This document shows positions 44,648-55,565 of a stretch of 64,000 nucleotides of DNA, one piece after another. The position numbers were made by a program, and so were the translations under genes. Each line of letters starts with the position of its first letter. Position 1 is the first letter of the stretch. The notes beneath the pieces are model-generated. The model was not told the origin of the DNA. It searched no databases and was given only the letters and a program-made list of their open reading frames with translations. This stretch comes from Marinimicrobium agarilyticum DSM 16975 (GTDB taxonomy: Bacteria; Pseudomonadota; Gammaproteobacteria; Pseudomonadales; Cellvibrionaceae): the NCBI RefSeq assembly GCF_000423345.1, contig NZ_AUHU01000005.1, forward strand, positions 1-64,000, in the 5' to 3' direction.

Positions 44648-45351
44648 TGTTGCAGGAAAAAATATTTGACCACCGCGAAGCGTTGCTCGCGGCACTTCAG
44701 GAAGATTGTGTAGATGCGCTCGAGTCGGCGCTGAAAGAGCGGGATCAAGCCAGTTTTCTGGTTTCCGGTGGCAGCTCTCCGGCACCGCTGTATCAGCGCC
44801 TGAGCCAGATCGCCCTGGACTGGAAACGCATTCAGGTCGCGCTGGTGGATGAGCGTTGGGTCGAACCCGGCCACGCCAAGAGCAACGAGAGTTTTGTTCA
44901 GAAAAACCTGCTCCAGCACGCTGCCGGCCAGGCGCCGTTTCTGGGCATGAAAAACTCGGCGGCGTCTGCCGCTGAAGGCCTCTCGGCCTGTGAACAGGCC
45001 TACCAGAAGCTGCCGCAGCCGTTTGACCTCACCATTCTGGGCATGGGCCCGGACGGTCATACCGCCTCTCTGTTTCCCAACGCCGAAGGCTTGGAAGAGG
45101 CTCTGACCACCGATCAGGTCTGCTCGGCCATTACCGCGCACCAGAGCGACGTGACCGGCGAGTACACCGAACGTATGACCCTGAGCCTGACCGGCATTCT
45201 GAATTCCCGCCGGTTGGTGCTGCTGATTACGGGCGAAGACAAACTGCAGGCGCTCAGAGCGGCCCAGGCGGGTGATACCGTCAACGACATGCCGGTGCGC
45301 GCGGTGCTGCAACAAGACAAAGTACCCGTGACGCTGTACTGGGCGCCCTGA
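44647..45351 (+). CDS. pgl: 6-phosphogluconolactonase
   Basis: The 234-residue DevB-type lactonase has SGGSSPAPLYQRLS (about 37-50), the active-site block LVDERWVEPGHAKSNE (about 66-81) and LGMGPDGHTASLFPNAEG (about 136-153). It hydrolyses 6-phosphogluconolactone to 6-phosphogluconate between Zwf and Edd. It is coupled to zwf by overlap and followed by eda after 53 bp. Confidence 0.96.
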   Translation: MLQEKIFDHREALLAALQEDCVDALESALKERDQASFLVSGGSSPAPLYQRLSQIALDWKRIQVALVDERWVEPGHAKSNESFVQKNLLQHAAGQAPFLGMKNSAASAAEGLSACEQAYQKLPQPFDLTILGMGPDGHTASLFPNAEGLEEALTTDQVCSAITAHQSDVTGEYTERMTLSLTGILNSRRLVLLITGEDKLQALRAAQAGDTVNDMPVRAVLQQDKVPVTLYWAP

Positions 45352-45404
45352 AGCAGGGCCGCTCAAACGAATCAACCGAACCATCGAATAGTGAGGAAAG
45401 CATA

Positions 45405-46037
45405 GTGGCGTTAAGTATCGACAAAATTGTTCAGGTCGCTCCCGTAATTCCGGTCATGGTGGTAGAGCGCCTGGAGGACGCCGTTCCTCTGGCTCAGGCG
45501 CTGTACAACGGTGGCCTCAAGGTGCTCGAGATTACCTTGCGCACCCCCGTGGCGCTGGATGCCATTCGCGCCATGGTGGACGCGCTGCCGGATGACGCCG
45601 TTATCGGTGCCGGCACCATCGTGACTCCGGACGACCTGAAAAAGGCCGTGGAGGCTGGCTCCACTTTCCTGGTCAGCCCCGGCACCACAGCGGAGCTGAT
45701 TGAAGCGGCCAAAGCGAGTGACGTGCCCTTGCTGCCGGGTATCGCCACACCGAGCGAAGCGATGAACCTGCTGGCTCACGGCTTTACCCACATGAAGTTC
45801 TTCCCGGCGGAATCGGCCGGTGGCGTGTCCATGGTGAAGTCCATCGGGGGCCCCCTGCCGCAGATTACTTTCTGCCCGACGGGCGGCATTAACCTCGCCA
45901 AGGCGCCGGAATATCTGAGCCTGCCCAATGTCGCTTGCGTCGGCGGCACCTGGATGGCTCCGAAAAATCTGATCGCTGAAAAGCGCTGGGATGAAATTGA
46001 AAAACTGGCTCGCGAAGCGGCCCAGTTGGAGCGCTGA
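45405..46037 (+). CDS. eda: 2-dehydro-3-deoxyphosphogluconate (KDPG) aldolase
   Basis: The 210-residue class I aldolase has the catalytic Glu in KVLEITLRTP (about 35-44), IGAGTIVTPDDL (about 66-77) and the Schiff-base Lys in THMKFFPAESAGG (about 127-139). It splits KDPG into pyruvate and glyceraldehyde-3-P, the last step of the Entner-Doudoroff pathway; it may also act on 4-hydroxy-2-oxoglutarate. The start is GTG at 45405 with GAGGAAAG upstream. Confidence 0.97.
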   Translation: MALSIDKIVQVAPVIPVMVVERLEDAVPLAQALYNGGLKVLEITLRTPVALDAIRAMVDALPDDAVIGAGTIVTPDDLKKAVEAGSTFLVSPGTTAELIEAAKASDVPLLPGIATPSEAMNLLAHGFTHMKFFPAESAGGVSMVKSIGGPLPQITFCPTGGINLAKAPEYLSLPNVACVGGTWMAPKNLIAEKRWDEIEKLAREAAQLER

Positions 46038-46093
46038 AACGCGACAAAAAAATTGTCATAACGCTTGACCGAATTGTAACCAGGAGATGAGTA

Positions 46094-47104
46094 ATGACCA
46101 TTAAAGTAGCAATCAACGGCTATGGCCGTATCGGACGCAACGTGCTGCGTGCCCTGTATGAATCCAACTATCGCGATCGCATCCAGGTGGTCGGTATTAA
46201 CGACCTGGGCGACGCCAACCTGAACGCGCACCTGACCAAGTACGATTCGGTCCACGGCCGCTTCCCGGGCGAAGTCTCTGTCGATGGCGACAAAATGATC
46301 GTCAATGGCGATGCCATTCGCATCACCTCCGAGCGCGATCCGAGCAAACTGCCCTGGGGCGAACTGGGTGTGGATGTGGTATACGAGTGCACCGGTATTT
46401 TCACCAGCGGCGATAAGGCCAAGGCGCACCTGGAAGCGGGCGCCAAAAAGGTGATCATCTCCGCACCGGGTACCGATATCGACGGTACGGCCGTTTACGG
46501 TGTGAACCACAACACCCTGAAGGCAAGTGACCAGATCATTTCCAACGCCTCCTGCACCACCAACTGCCTGGCACCGGTTGCCAAGGTACTGAACGACAAG
46601 TTCGGTATCGAGCAGGGCTCCATGACCACCATTCACGCCTACACCAACGATCAGAACCTGAGCGATGTGTACCACAAAGACATCTATCGCGCCCGTTCCG
46701 CCACCCAATCCATGATCCCGACCAAAACCGGTGCGGCCCGTGCCGTGGCCCTGGTATTGCCGGAACTGGAAGGCAAGATCGACGGCATGGCCGTTCGCGT
46801 ACCGACCATCAACGTTTCCCTGGTGGATCTGAACGTGCTGGTGTCCCGTGATGTGACGGTTGAGGAAGTCAACGCCGCGATGAAAGAAGCCTCCGAAGGC
46901 GAAATGGCGGGCGTGCTCGAGTATTGTGATGAGCCGCTGGTGTCCATCGACTTCAATCACCACCCGGCCTCTTCCAACTTTGATTCCCTGCAGACCAAAG
47001 TCTTTAACGGTCGCTGGGTCAAAATCATGTCCTGGTATGACAACGAATGGGGCTTCTCCAACCGCATGTTGGATAACACCCTGGCACTGATGCAGGCCAA
47101 GTAA
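46094..47104 (+). CDS. gap: glyceraldehyde-3-phosphate dehydrogenase
   Basis: The 336-residue type I enzyme has [20 protein letters not shown] (residues 3-22) for NAD binding, the catalytic Cys in [12 protein letters not shown] (about 150-161) and the catalytic His in [12 protein letters not shown] (about 178-189). The [12 protein letters not shown]-terminal block is present. It uses the glyceraldehyde-3-P released by Eda. AGGAG precedes the ATG at 46094. The 56-bp gap before it holds an A-rich inverted repeat (GACAA and TTGTC around 46042-46056). The pyk gene follows after 17 bp. Confidence 0.97.
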   Translation: MTIKVAINGYGRIGRNVLRALYESNYRDRIQVVGINDLGDANLNAHLTKYDSVHGRFPGEVSVDGDKMIVNGDAIRITSERDPSKLPWGELGVDVVYECTGIFTSGDKAKAHLEAGAKKVIISAPGTDIDGTAVYGVNHNTLKASDQIISNASCTTNCLAPVAKVLNDKFGIEQGSMTTIHAYTNDQNLSDVYHKDIYRARSATQSMIPTKTGAARAVALVLPELEGKIDGMAVRVPTINVSLVDLNVLVSRDVTVEEVNAAMKEASEGEMAGVLEYCDEPLVSIDFNHHPASSNFDSLQTKVFNGRWVKIMSWYDNEWGFSNRMLDNTLALMQAK

Positions 47105-47121
47105 AAAACCGAGAGAGAGTT

Positions 47122-48561
47122 ATGTTGAGACGTACCAAAATCGTCAGCACCCTGGGGCCCGCTTCTGAGTCGCCGGAAATGCTGGAAAAACTGATTCTGG
47201 CGGGCGTGAACGTCTTCCGCCTGAATTTTTCCCACGGCTCTCCGGAAGAGCACAAGCAGCGCGCGGAAAACGTGCGCTCGCTGGCCGCCAAGCACGATCG
47301 CTTTGTGGCCGTGCTGGGCGATCTGCAGGGGCCCAAGATCCGGATCTCCCGCTTCAAGAATGGCAAAATCCATCTCAAACTGGGTGACAAGTTCATTCTG
47401 GATGCGGAGCTCGGACGCGACGAAGGCGATCAGGACCAGGTCGGCATTGACTACAAGGAATTGCCGGGCGACTGTAAGCCGGGCGATAACCTGTTGCTCG
47501 ACGATGGCCGCGTTGTGTTGGAAGTGGAAAAAATCGAAGGTAACCGGGTGTACTGTGTCACCCGCATTGCCGGGCCGCTGTCCAACAACAAGGGCATCAA
47601 CCGACAGGGCGGTGGTCTGTCTGCGCCGGCACTGACCGAAAAGGATATCGCGGATATTAAAACCGCCGCCGAAATTGATGTGGATTACCTGGCCGTTTCG
47701 TTCCCGCGCAGCGCGGACGACATGAACCGCGCGCGGAAGCTGCTTAACGAAGCCGGTAATGATCGTGCGGGGCTGGTCTCCAAGATCGAGCGCGCCGAAG
47801 CGGTGGCCGACGATGAAACGCTGGACTCAATCATCGAAGCCAGTGACGCCGTCATGGTAGCCCGGGGCGATCTGGGTGTGGAGATTGGTGATGAATCCCT
47901 GATTGGGGTTCAGAAGCGCATTATTGAACGCTCGCGCGCGTTGAACAAGGTGGTGATCACGGCAACCCAGATGATGGAGTCCATGATCAACAGCCCCATG
48001 CCGACCCGCGCGGAAGTGTTCGATGTGGCCAACGCCGTGCTCGATGGCACCGATGCGGTCATGCTGTCCGCCGAAACGGCGGCCGGTGATTTTCCGGAAG
48101 AAACCGTCAAGGCGATGGTGCGCGTTATTATCGGCGCCGAGAAGCATCCCACGGCCAGCCAGAGCACCTACCGGGTGGACCAGCAATTCTCCACCATTGA
48201 CGAGTCCATCGCCATGGCGGCCATGTACACGGCCAACCATTTGAGTGGTGTGAAAGCGATTATTGCGCTGACCCAGTCCGGTGCGACACCGCGTCTGATG
48301 TCTCGCATCGGCTCTCAGTTGCCGATTTTCGCCTTCTCCGGACGCACGGATACCCAGCGTCGAGTCGCGTTGTACCGTGGCGTGCAGCCGGTACCGTTCG
48401 ACACCGACGTCGTTCCGGGCCCTGAAGAACACACTCGTGCTCTGGATATCCTCAAGAGCAAGGGCGTGTTGAATGACGGCGATCTCGTGATTGTCACCAA
48501 CGGTGACACCAACGTACTCGGTGGCACCAATACCATGAAAGTTCTTCGCGTTGGCGATTAA
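47122..48561 (+). CDS. pyk: pyruvate kinase
   Basis: The 479-residue enzyme begins [20 protein letters not shown]. It has [15 protein letters not shown] (about 30-44), the active site [20 protein letters not shown] (about 218-237), [16 protein letters not shown] (about 243-258) and the [19 protein letters not shown] Mg/pyruvate block. It makes pyruvate and ATP from phosphoenolpyruvate. It closes the operon that starts at edd and is followed by a strong terminator. Phosphoglycerate kinase, mutase and enolase are encoded elsewhere. Confidence 0.97.
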   Translation: MLRRTKIVSTLGPASESPEMLEKLILAGVNVFRLNFSHGSPEEHKQRAENVRSLAAKHDRFVAVLGDLQGPKIRISRFKNGKIHLKLGDKFILDAELGRDEGDQDQVGIDYKELPGDCKPGDNLLLDDGRVVLEVEKIEGNRVYCVTRIAGPLSNNKGINRQGGGLSAPALTEKDIADIKTAAEIDVDYLAVSFPRSADDMNRARKLLNEAGNDRAGLVSKIERAEAVADDETLDSIIEASDAVMVARGDLGVEIGDESLIGVQKRIIERSRALNKVVITATQMMESMINSPMPTRAEVFDVANAVLDGTDAVMLSAETAAGDFPEETVKAMVRVIIGAEKHPTASQSTYRVDQQFSTIDESIAMAAMYTANHLSGVKAIIALTQSGATPRLMSRIGSQLPIFAFSGRTDTQRRVALYRGVQPVPFDTDVVPGPEEHTRALDILKSKGVLNDGDLVIVTNGDTNVLGGTNTMKVLRVGD

Positions 48562-48593
48562 TCTCATCGCGTCGTACTGAAAGGTATTTCAAG

Positions 48594-48621
48594 AAAACGG
48601 CAGCCTCTGGCTGCCGTTTTT
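48594..48621 (+). terminator. rho-independent terminator of the edd-pyk unit
   Basis: AAAACGGCAGCC pairs with GGCTGCCGTTTT around TCT and ends in TTTTTG, 33 bp after the pyk stop. Confidence 0.93.
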
Positions 48622-48699
48622 GTATCCACTCTCAGCGCCGGGCCGGTTCGTGCTAACCTTGCCTTTCCCGGGCTTACATAACGCTCAAAGAGGACCGTA

Positions 48700-49548
48700 A
48701 TGACACTCTGGCTTCGACATATCGCACTGCTACTTCTGGCACTGACGGCGGGTTCGGCCCAGGCCCTGGAGATTCGGGATGGGCAATGGCAGCAAGGCGC
48801 CGTTATCCGCGGCTCGGTTCCGCCCGGCACGGCGATCACGGTTGACGATAAACCCGTTCGGGTCTCCGAAGAGGGGCTGTTTGTGTTCGGGTTGGACCGG
48901 GATGCCCCCGCCTCGGTCACAGTGACGGTCAAGACTCCCGAGGCGGAGCCCCAGGTGCGGCGGTTCGATGTCAAAGCCCGGGACTATCGCATTCAGCGAA
49001 TTGAGGGGGTGCCCCAAAGCACGGTGACGCCGAATCCGGAGCAGGTGGCCCGTGCCCGAAAAGAGGCCGCGATGGCCTGGAAAGCCCGGCAGAAAGCGCT
49101 CGAGCGAACTGACTTCATGACGGATTTCCAATGGCCGCTCACCGGTATCATTACCGGCGTCTACGGCAGCCAACGCTTTTACAATGGCGAACCCCGTCGG
49201 CCCCACTACGGTGTCGATATCGCCGCTCCCCAGGGGACAACCGTTGTGGCCCCGGCACCGGGTGTGGTGACCCTGGTTCACGACGATATGTTCTTCTCCG
49301 GCGGGACTCTGATCGTGGACCACGGGCAGGGTCTGTCGTCGACCTTCATCCACCTTCACAAAATCCTCGTGGAGGAGGGCGATGAAGTCGCCCAGGGGCA
49401 GGCCATTGCCCAGGTGGGCGCCACCGGTCGGGCCACGGGCCCGCATCTGGACTGGCGCATGAACTGGTTCGATCATCGCGTGGACCCGACCACTCTGGTT
49501 GGTCCGATGCCCGATCCGGAAGCCAGTGCCGAACAGAGCGCCCCCTGA
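48700..49548 (+). CDS. secreted M23-family metallopeptidase
   Basis: The 282-residue protein has a signal peptide ([13 protein letters not shown], to about residue 22), a beta-rich N-terminal region, and a C-terminal LytM/M23 domain. Zinc ligands are His and Asp in [20 protein letters not shown] (about 167-186) and His in GPHLDWRM (about 247-254); [15 protein letters not shown] supplies another His. It cuts peptidoglycan peptide bridges or regulates amidases from the periplasm. All expected metal ligands seem present, so it is likely catalytic. It ends in a perfect GAGCGCCCC/GGGGCGCTC stem (49536-49557). Confidence 0.92.
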   Translation: MTLWLRHIALLLLALTAGSAQALEIRDGQWQQGAVIRGSVPPGTAITVDDKPVRVSEEGLFVFGLDRDAPASVTVTVKTPEAEPQVRRFDVKARDYRIQRIEGVPQSTVTPNPEQVARARKEAAMAWKARQKALERTDFMTDFQWPLTGIITGVYGSQRFYNGEPRRPHYGVDIAAPQGTTVVAPAPGVVTLVHDDMFFSGGTLIVDHGQGLSSTFIHLHKILVEEGDEVAQGQAIAQVGATGRATGPHLDWRMNWFDHRVDPTTLVGPMPDPEASAEQSAP

Positions 49549-49621
49549 GGGGCGCTCCCGCTACACTCAAGCCGCGCCCCGGTGTAAGATAGCGGCTTTT
49601 ATTGCATCCCCAGAGGGCTCT

Positions 49622-49819
49622 ATGATCGACAAAAAACTGCTCAGCCTGCTGGTCTGTCCGGTCAGCAAAGCGCCGCTTGAGTACGACGCCGACAAGCAGG
49701 AGCTGGTGTGCCGGGCGAGTGGCCTGGTCTACCCGGTCCGGGACGGCATACCGGTCATGCTCGAGAGCGAGGCACGCCAGTTGACCCTGGAAGAGCGCGA
49801 GCAGCTCGATCGTCAGTAG
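49622..49819 (+). CDS. Trm112/YcaR-family small protein
   Basis: The 65-residue protein starts [20 protein letters not shown] and has [20 protein letters not shown], the typical Trm112 sequence. In some members two CxxC-like sites bind zinc, but here only one Cys is left in each half (CP at 12-13, C at 31), so zinc binding is doubtful. In bacteria these proteins are usually next to lpxK/kdsB and have no settled role; eukaryotic Trm112 activates methyltransferases. The start is ATG at 49622; longer frames run back into the M23 gene. Confidence 0.85.
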   Translation: MIDKKLLSLLVCPVSKAPLEYDADKQELVCRASGLVYPVRDGIPVMLESEARQLTLEEREQLDRQ

Positions 49820-49867
49820 CGGCTTCCGTCGCCGCCCCCTTTTTTGTTTCTCAACCACGGATATAGC

Positions 49868-52468
<2,601 letters not shown>

Positions 52469-52659
52469 TGGATATCAGCGCGTGTTAAGGTGTAAAAAAC
52501 TATTTCGCGACGAGGCGAATTAGGCTTTAATAGCGGGCGGTCTTTTGGCGCAATAGTTTGCGCTCAACGGGCTCAGCGTCACTATCTACGACGTCTGGCA
52601 CCAGTATTTGAAGGCCAGGCGGCACTGGTTTGGGAAGCGTTCGGAGGAAGAGCTCAAGA

Positions 52660-53907
52660 ATGAGTTTGTTCGTTCAGAAGTACGGCGGCACGTCGGTGGG
52701 AACCATCGAGCGGATCGAGGCTGTGGCCGACAAGGTGGCGGGATTCCGCGCCGAAGGGCACGATATGGTGATTGTGCTTTCCGCCATGAGCGGAGAGACC
52801 AACCGTCTGATCGCCCTGGCCCAGAGTATTCAGGAAACCCCGGACCCCCGGGAGCTGGATGTTCTGGTTGCCACGGGAGAGCAGGTGACGATCGCGCTCT
52901 TGTGCATGGCGCTGAAAAAGCGCGGGTGTGACGCTCGTTCTTATACCGGTGGACAGGTGCGCATCCTGACCGACAATGCCCATACCAAGGCCCGGATTCA
53001 GTCGATTGATGAAGCCAATATGCGGGCGGATCTCGATGCCGGCCGCGTGGTGGTGGTCGCGGGTTTCCAGGGCGTTGATGACAGTGGCAACATTACCACG
53101 CTCGGACGCGGTGGCTCGGATACCACGGGCGTGGCGCTGGCCGCCGCGCTCAGGGCGGACGAATGTCAGATCTATACCGATGTGGACGGCGTATATACCA
53201 CCGACCCCCGCGTGGTCGAACGGGCCCGCCGTCTGGACAAGATCACCTTTGAGGAGATGCTGGAGATGGCCAGCCAGGGCTCCAAGGTGCTCCAGATCCG
53301 CTCGGTTGAATTCGCCGGCAAATACAAAGTTCCCCTGCGGGTGCTGTCCAGCTTTAAAGAAGGCCCTGGCACCCTGATCACACTCGATGAGGAAGACGAT
53401 ACTATGGAACAACCGGTTGTCTCGGGCATTGCCTTCAATCGCGATGAAGCCAAGGTGACTCTGGCCGGCATCCCGGACACGCCGGGCGTCGCCGCCCGCA
53501 TTCTGGGGCCGGTGGGTGCCGCCAATATTGAAGTGGATGTCATTGTCCAGAACGTCGGGGCGGACAACACCACCGACTTGACGTTTACCGTCAACAAAGG
53601 CGACCTGAAGAAGACCCTGGGTATTCTCGAGGGTGTCGCCAGTAGCATCAATGCCCGCGAAGTACGTGGGGATGACCGTGTGGCCAAGATCTCGATCGTC
53701 GGGGTAGGGATGCGTTCCCACGCCGGGGTTGCCTCCACCATGTTCAATGCCCTGGCGGAAGAGAATATCAACATCCAGATGATCACCACCTCTGAGATCA
53801 AGATTTCGGTGATTATTGAAGAGCGCTACCTGGAGTTGGCGGTACGTTGCCTGCACAGTGCCTTTGGACTCGACAGCGAGCCGGAGGAAAGTCGCGACCG
53901 CGGTTGA
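52660..53907 (+). CDS. lysC: aspartate kinase
   Basis: The 415-residue enzyme begins MSLFVQKYGGTSVG with the kinase K-Y/F-GG motif. It has AMSGETNRLIALA near 39-51, GRGGSDTTGVALAAAL near 149-164 and YTDVDGVYTTDPR near 171-183, then two ACT domains (about 265-405) for feedback control by lysine and threonine. It phosphorylates aspartate, the first step to Lys, Thr and Met. ATG at 52660 is preceded by GGAGGAAGAGC. An internal start at 53404 may give a separate regulatory subunit. Confidence 0.95.
   Translation: MSLFVQKYGGTSVGTIERIEAVADKVAGFRAEGHDMVIVLSAMSGETNRLIALAQSIQETPDPRELDVLVATGEQVTIALLCMALKKRGCDARSYTGGQVRILTDNAHTKARIQSIDEANMRADLDAGRVVVVAGFQGVDDSGNITTLGRGGSDTTGVALAAALRADECQIYTDVDGVYTTDPRVVERARRLDKITFEEMLEMASQGSKVLQIRSVEFAGKYKVPLRVLSSFKEGPGTLITLDEEDDTMEQPVVSGIAFNRDEAKVTLAGIPDTPGVAARILGPVGAANIEVDVIVQNVGADNTTDLTFTVNKGDLKKTLGILEGVASSINAREVRGDDRVAKISIVGVGMRSHAGVASTMFNALAEENINIQMITTSEIKISVIIEERYLELAVRCLHSAFGLDSEPEESRDRG
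53389..53406 (+). promoter_or_regulatory. possible internal translation start of the aspartate kinase regulatory subunit
   Basis: GAGGAAG at 53389-53395 precedes an in-frame ATG at 53404 that begins MEQPVVSGIAFNRDEAKVTL, exactly at the ACT-domain part. In Bacillus and Corynebacterium lysC an in-frame start at the same place makes the beta subunit of an alpha2-beta2 enzyme. Whether it is used here is inference. Confidence 0.45.
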
Positions 53908-54203
53908 GAACAGATAGAGAAAAACAGAAGGGAGAGGGGTTGGCGATTGGCACGCTTTTCTACAATAGGTTGAATAGCGATCGTTCAACAAATCTGTTAC
54001 AGTTAGCGCCGTGTATTGCAACCAGGGAGAGAAAAGCCACAAAAAGGGTGAAAAATGTTTGTCCAATACGCCGATCATGGTCAATACTTGCAAGGGGGTT
54101 TGCAGTTTGGCTTCCCTTCGGCGATTGGGGTTAGCCGAGAAGCGGCAGAGGACGATGGAGTCTACAAGCCGTGATCTTACAGGATGAGTGAAGGAGATTT
54201 ATT

Positions 54204-54395
54204 ATGTTGATTTTGACCCGCCGTATTGGCGAAACTCTGATGGTTGGTGACGAAGTTACCGTTACCGTTCTGGGCGTAAAGGGCAACCAGGTCCGTATCG
54301 GCGTTAACGCGCCCAAGGACATTGCTGTCCACCGCGAAGAAATCTATCAGCGTATCCAGCGTGAGAAGCAGAGCCAGGACGAGCAACCGGAGTAA
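54204..54395 (+). CDS. csrA: carbon storage regulator CsrA/RsmA
   Basis: The 63-residue protein is a canonical Csr[21 protein letters not shown] with the conserved RNA-binding Arg at 6-7, then [20 protein letters not shown] with Arg44. It binds GGA motifs in mRNA leaders and controls carbon flow, motility and biofilm. AAGGAG lies upstream of the ATG. The 296-bp gap after lysC carries its promoter(s) and an inverted repeat, GTTGAA/TTCAAC (53969-53989). Confidence 0.97.
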   Translation: MLILTRRIGETLMVGDEVTVTVLGVKGNQVRIGVNAPKDIAVHREEIYQRIQREKQSQDEQPE

Positions 54396-54419
54396 ATCCC
54401 GGTTTCTGAGTCCAGGGTG

Positions 54420-54448
54420 CTCGGGAGCGTGCTGACCCACCTCCCGAG
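54420..54448 (+). terminator. hairpin after csrA
   Basis: CTCGGGAG pairs with CTCCCGAG around a 13-nt loop, 24 bp after the csrA stop. TCACTTTT follows, a weak T run. Confidence 0.6.
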
Positions 54449-54553
54449 TCACTTTTCGGAGCGAATACCGTCCGCCCCTCTGGGGGACGTTTGGTCTCAG
54501 AGTTTTCTGCGGACCAGCAACACACTTTTTCGCATTCATTCCACCTCAACCCT

Positions 54554-54580
54554 TTGATTTTCCGTGAGATATGGTATGAT
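54554..54580 (+). promoter_or_regulatory. promoter of the tRNA-Ser gene
   Basis: A near-consensus -10 box, TATGAT (54575-54580), follows TTGATT at 54554 with a short 15-bp spacer. GCGCCGC right after the -10 box is the kind of GC-rich discriminator seen at stringently controlled stable-RNA promoters. The tRNA begins about 80 nt downstream. Confidence 0.55.
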
Positions 54581-54662
54581 GCGCCGCACTTGTCGAGAGG
54601 CATTCCCGGCGGGTGAGAAACACTAGGCCCAGTGCCATGCGTTTCCAAGACAAAGAGAACAC

Positions 54663-54753
54663 GGAGAGGTGGCCGAGTGGCTGAAGGCGCTCCCCTGCTA
54701 AGGGAGTATACCCTAATCCGGTATCGAGGGTTCGAATCCCTCCCTCTCCGCCA
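54663..54753 (+). tRNA. tRNA-Ser(GCU)
   Basis: This 91-nt tRNA has the acceptor stem GGAGAGG/CCTCTCC, the anticodon stem-loop CTCCC-CTGCTAA-GGGAG with anticodon GCT, and the long variable arm typical of serine tRNAs. The T arm is GAGGG-TTCGAAT-CCCTC, with discriminator G and an encoded CCA. It reads AGC and AGU codons. The position next to csrA is conserved in related bacteria. Confidence 0.97.
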
Positions 54754-54757
54754 TACA

Positions 54758-54788
54758 AAAACCGTCCCCAACAGGGGGCGGTTTTTTT
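54758..54788 (+). terminator. rho-independent terminator of tRNA-Ser
   Basis: AAAACCGTCCCC pairs with GGGGGCGGTTTT (one G-T pair) around a 4-nt loop and is followed by TTTT, 5 nt after the CCA end. Confidence 0.9.
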
Positions 54789-54925
54789 ATGGCTGAATGA
54801 AAGCCTTACAATTTGATCTCCTTCGCAATAACTCAGATTCCTGTCACCTATTCCCGCCAAATTCTTGGTTAATCGATCGCTATTGGGTAATCTCAAATCC
54901 CTATTTCCAAGGATTGGAGACTCCC

Positions 54926-55444
54926 ATGTCGAATTACCGACGAAACCCCGTTCCGGGTGGTACTTTCTTTTTCACTGTGACACTGGCCGATCGGCAGGCG
55001 GATTGGCTCGTTCGCCATGTTGATGTATTGCGCGAAGTGGTTAAAGCGGTCAGGCAACGAAGCCCCTTCCTAATCGACGCTTGGGTGGTCTTACCGGAAC
55101 ACATTCATGCCGTCTGGACGTTACCCCATCTCGATAACGATTACCCTGGCCGCTGGCGGGAGATAAAAAAGCAATTCTCAAAAATGGTGCGTGCCCTTGA
55201 GGGGCCTGACCGGGTACCCGATGCGGGGGCATTGTGGCAGCGGCGTTATTGGGAGCATACGATCAGAAACGAGCGCGATTATCGGGCCCATATCGATTAT
55301 GCGCACTTTAATCCCGTGAAACATGGGTGGGTGGATCGTGTCGTGGATTGGCCTTATTCCACATTCCATCGGGCGGTAAAAGCGGGATGGTATCCCGAGG
55401 ATTGGGGTGGAAAGGGAGTGGTGAATTTGCAGGCGGGGGAGTGA
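54926..55444 (+). CDS. REP-associated tyrosine transposase (RAYT)
   Basis: The 172-residue protein belongs to the Y1/HUH (IS200-like) TnpA_REP group. It has YRRNPVPGGTFFFTVTLADR at the N-terminus, the HUH-type pair in VLPEHIHAVWTLP (His-x-His, about 57-69), and the catalytic Tyr region RNERDYRAHIDYAHFNPVKHG (at most one of the Tyr is the nucleophile, about 113-133). Such single-copy, domesticated transposases bind GTAG-headed REP hairpins and are thought to spread them. Two REPs in inverted order begin 19 bp after its stop codon. ATG 54926 has GGAG 7 nt upstream; the longer frame from 54797 overlaps the tRNA terminator. Confidence 0.9.
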   Translation: MSNYRRNPVPGGTFFFTVTLADRQADWLVRHVDVLREVVKAVRQRSPFLIDAWVVLPEHIHAVWTLPHLDNDYPGRWREIKKQFSKMVRALEGPDRVPDAGALWQRRYWEHTIRNERDYRAHIDYAHFNPVKHGWVDRVVDWPYSTFHRAVKAGWYPEDWGGKGVVNLQAGE

Positions 55445-55462
55445 TGGGTTGTGCGGGGCAAT

Positions 55463-55547
55463 GGTAGGTGGCGCTTCGCTTACCTACCCTACGCGCGGAT
55501 TAAATTTCGTCACCGTGTAGGGTAGGTAAGCGCAAGCGCCACCTACC
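55463..55547. repeat. inverted pair of REP elements (BIME) next to the RAYT gene
   Basis: A minus-strand REP (55463-55492) and a plus-strand REP (55517-55547) face outward around 24 bp. Each has GTAG followed by a hairpin with GGTAGGT and ACCTACC arms. The second has one extra base in the inner loop. Together they also separate the RAYT gene from convergent valS and may end transcription of both. Confidence 0.9.
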
Positions 55548-55565
55548 ATCTAAACATCAAACGCT

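Noticed and set aside
42548-44785. A 745-codon minus-strand frame
   Set aside because: It covers edd, zwf and the start of pgl on the opposite strand; those genes have full motif sets, so this is an antisense shadow.
46038-46093. A possible HexR-type site before gap
   Set aside because: The inverted repeat GACAA/TTGTC with an A-tract does not match the TGTAAT...ATTACA pattern; it may be an operon-internal element.
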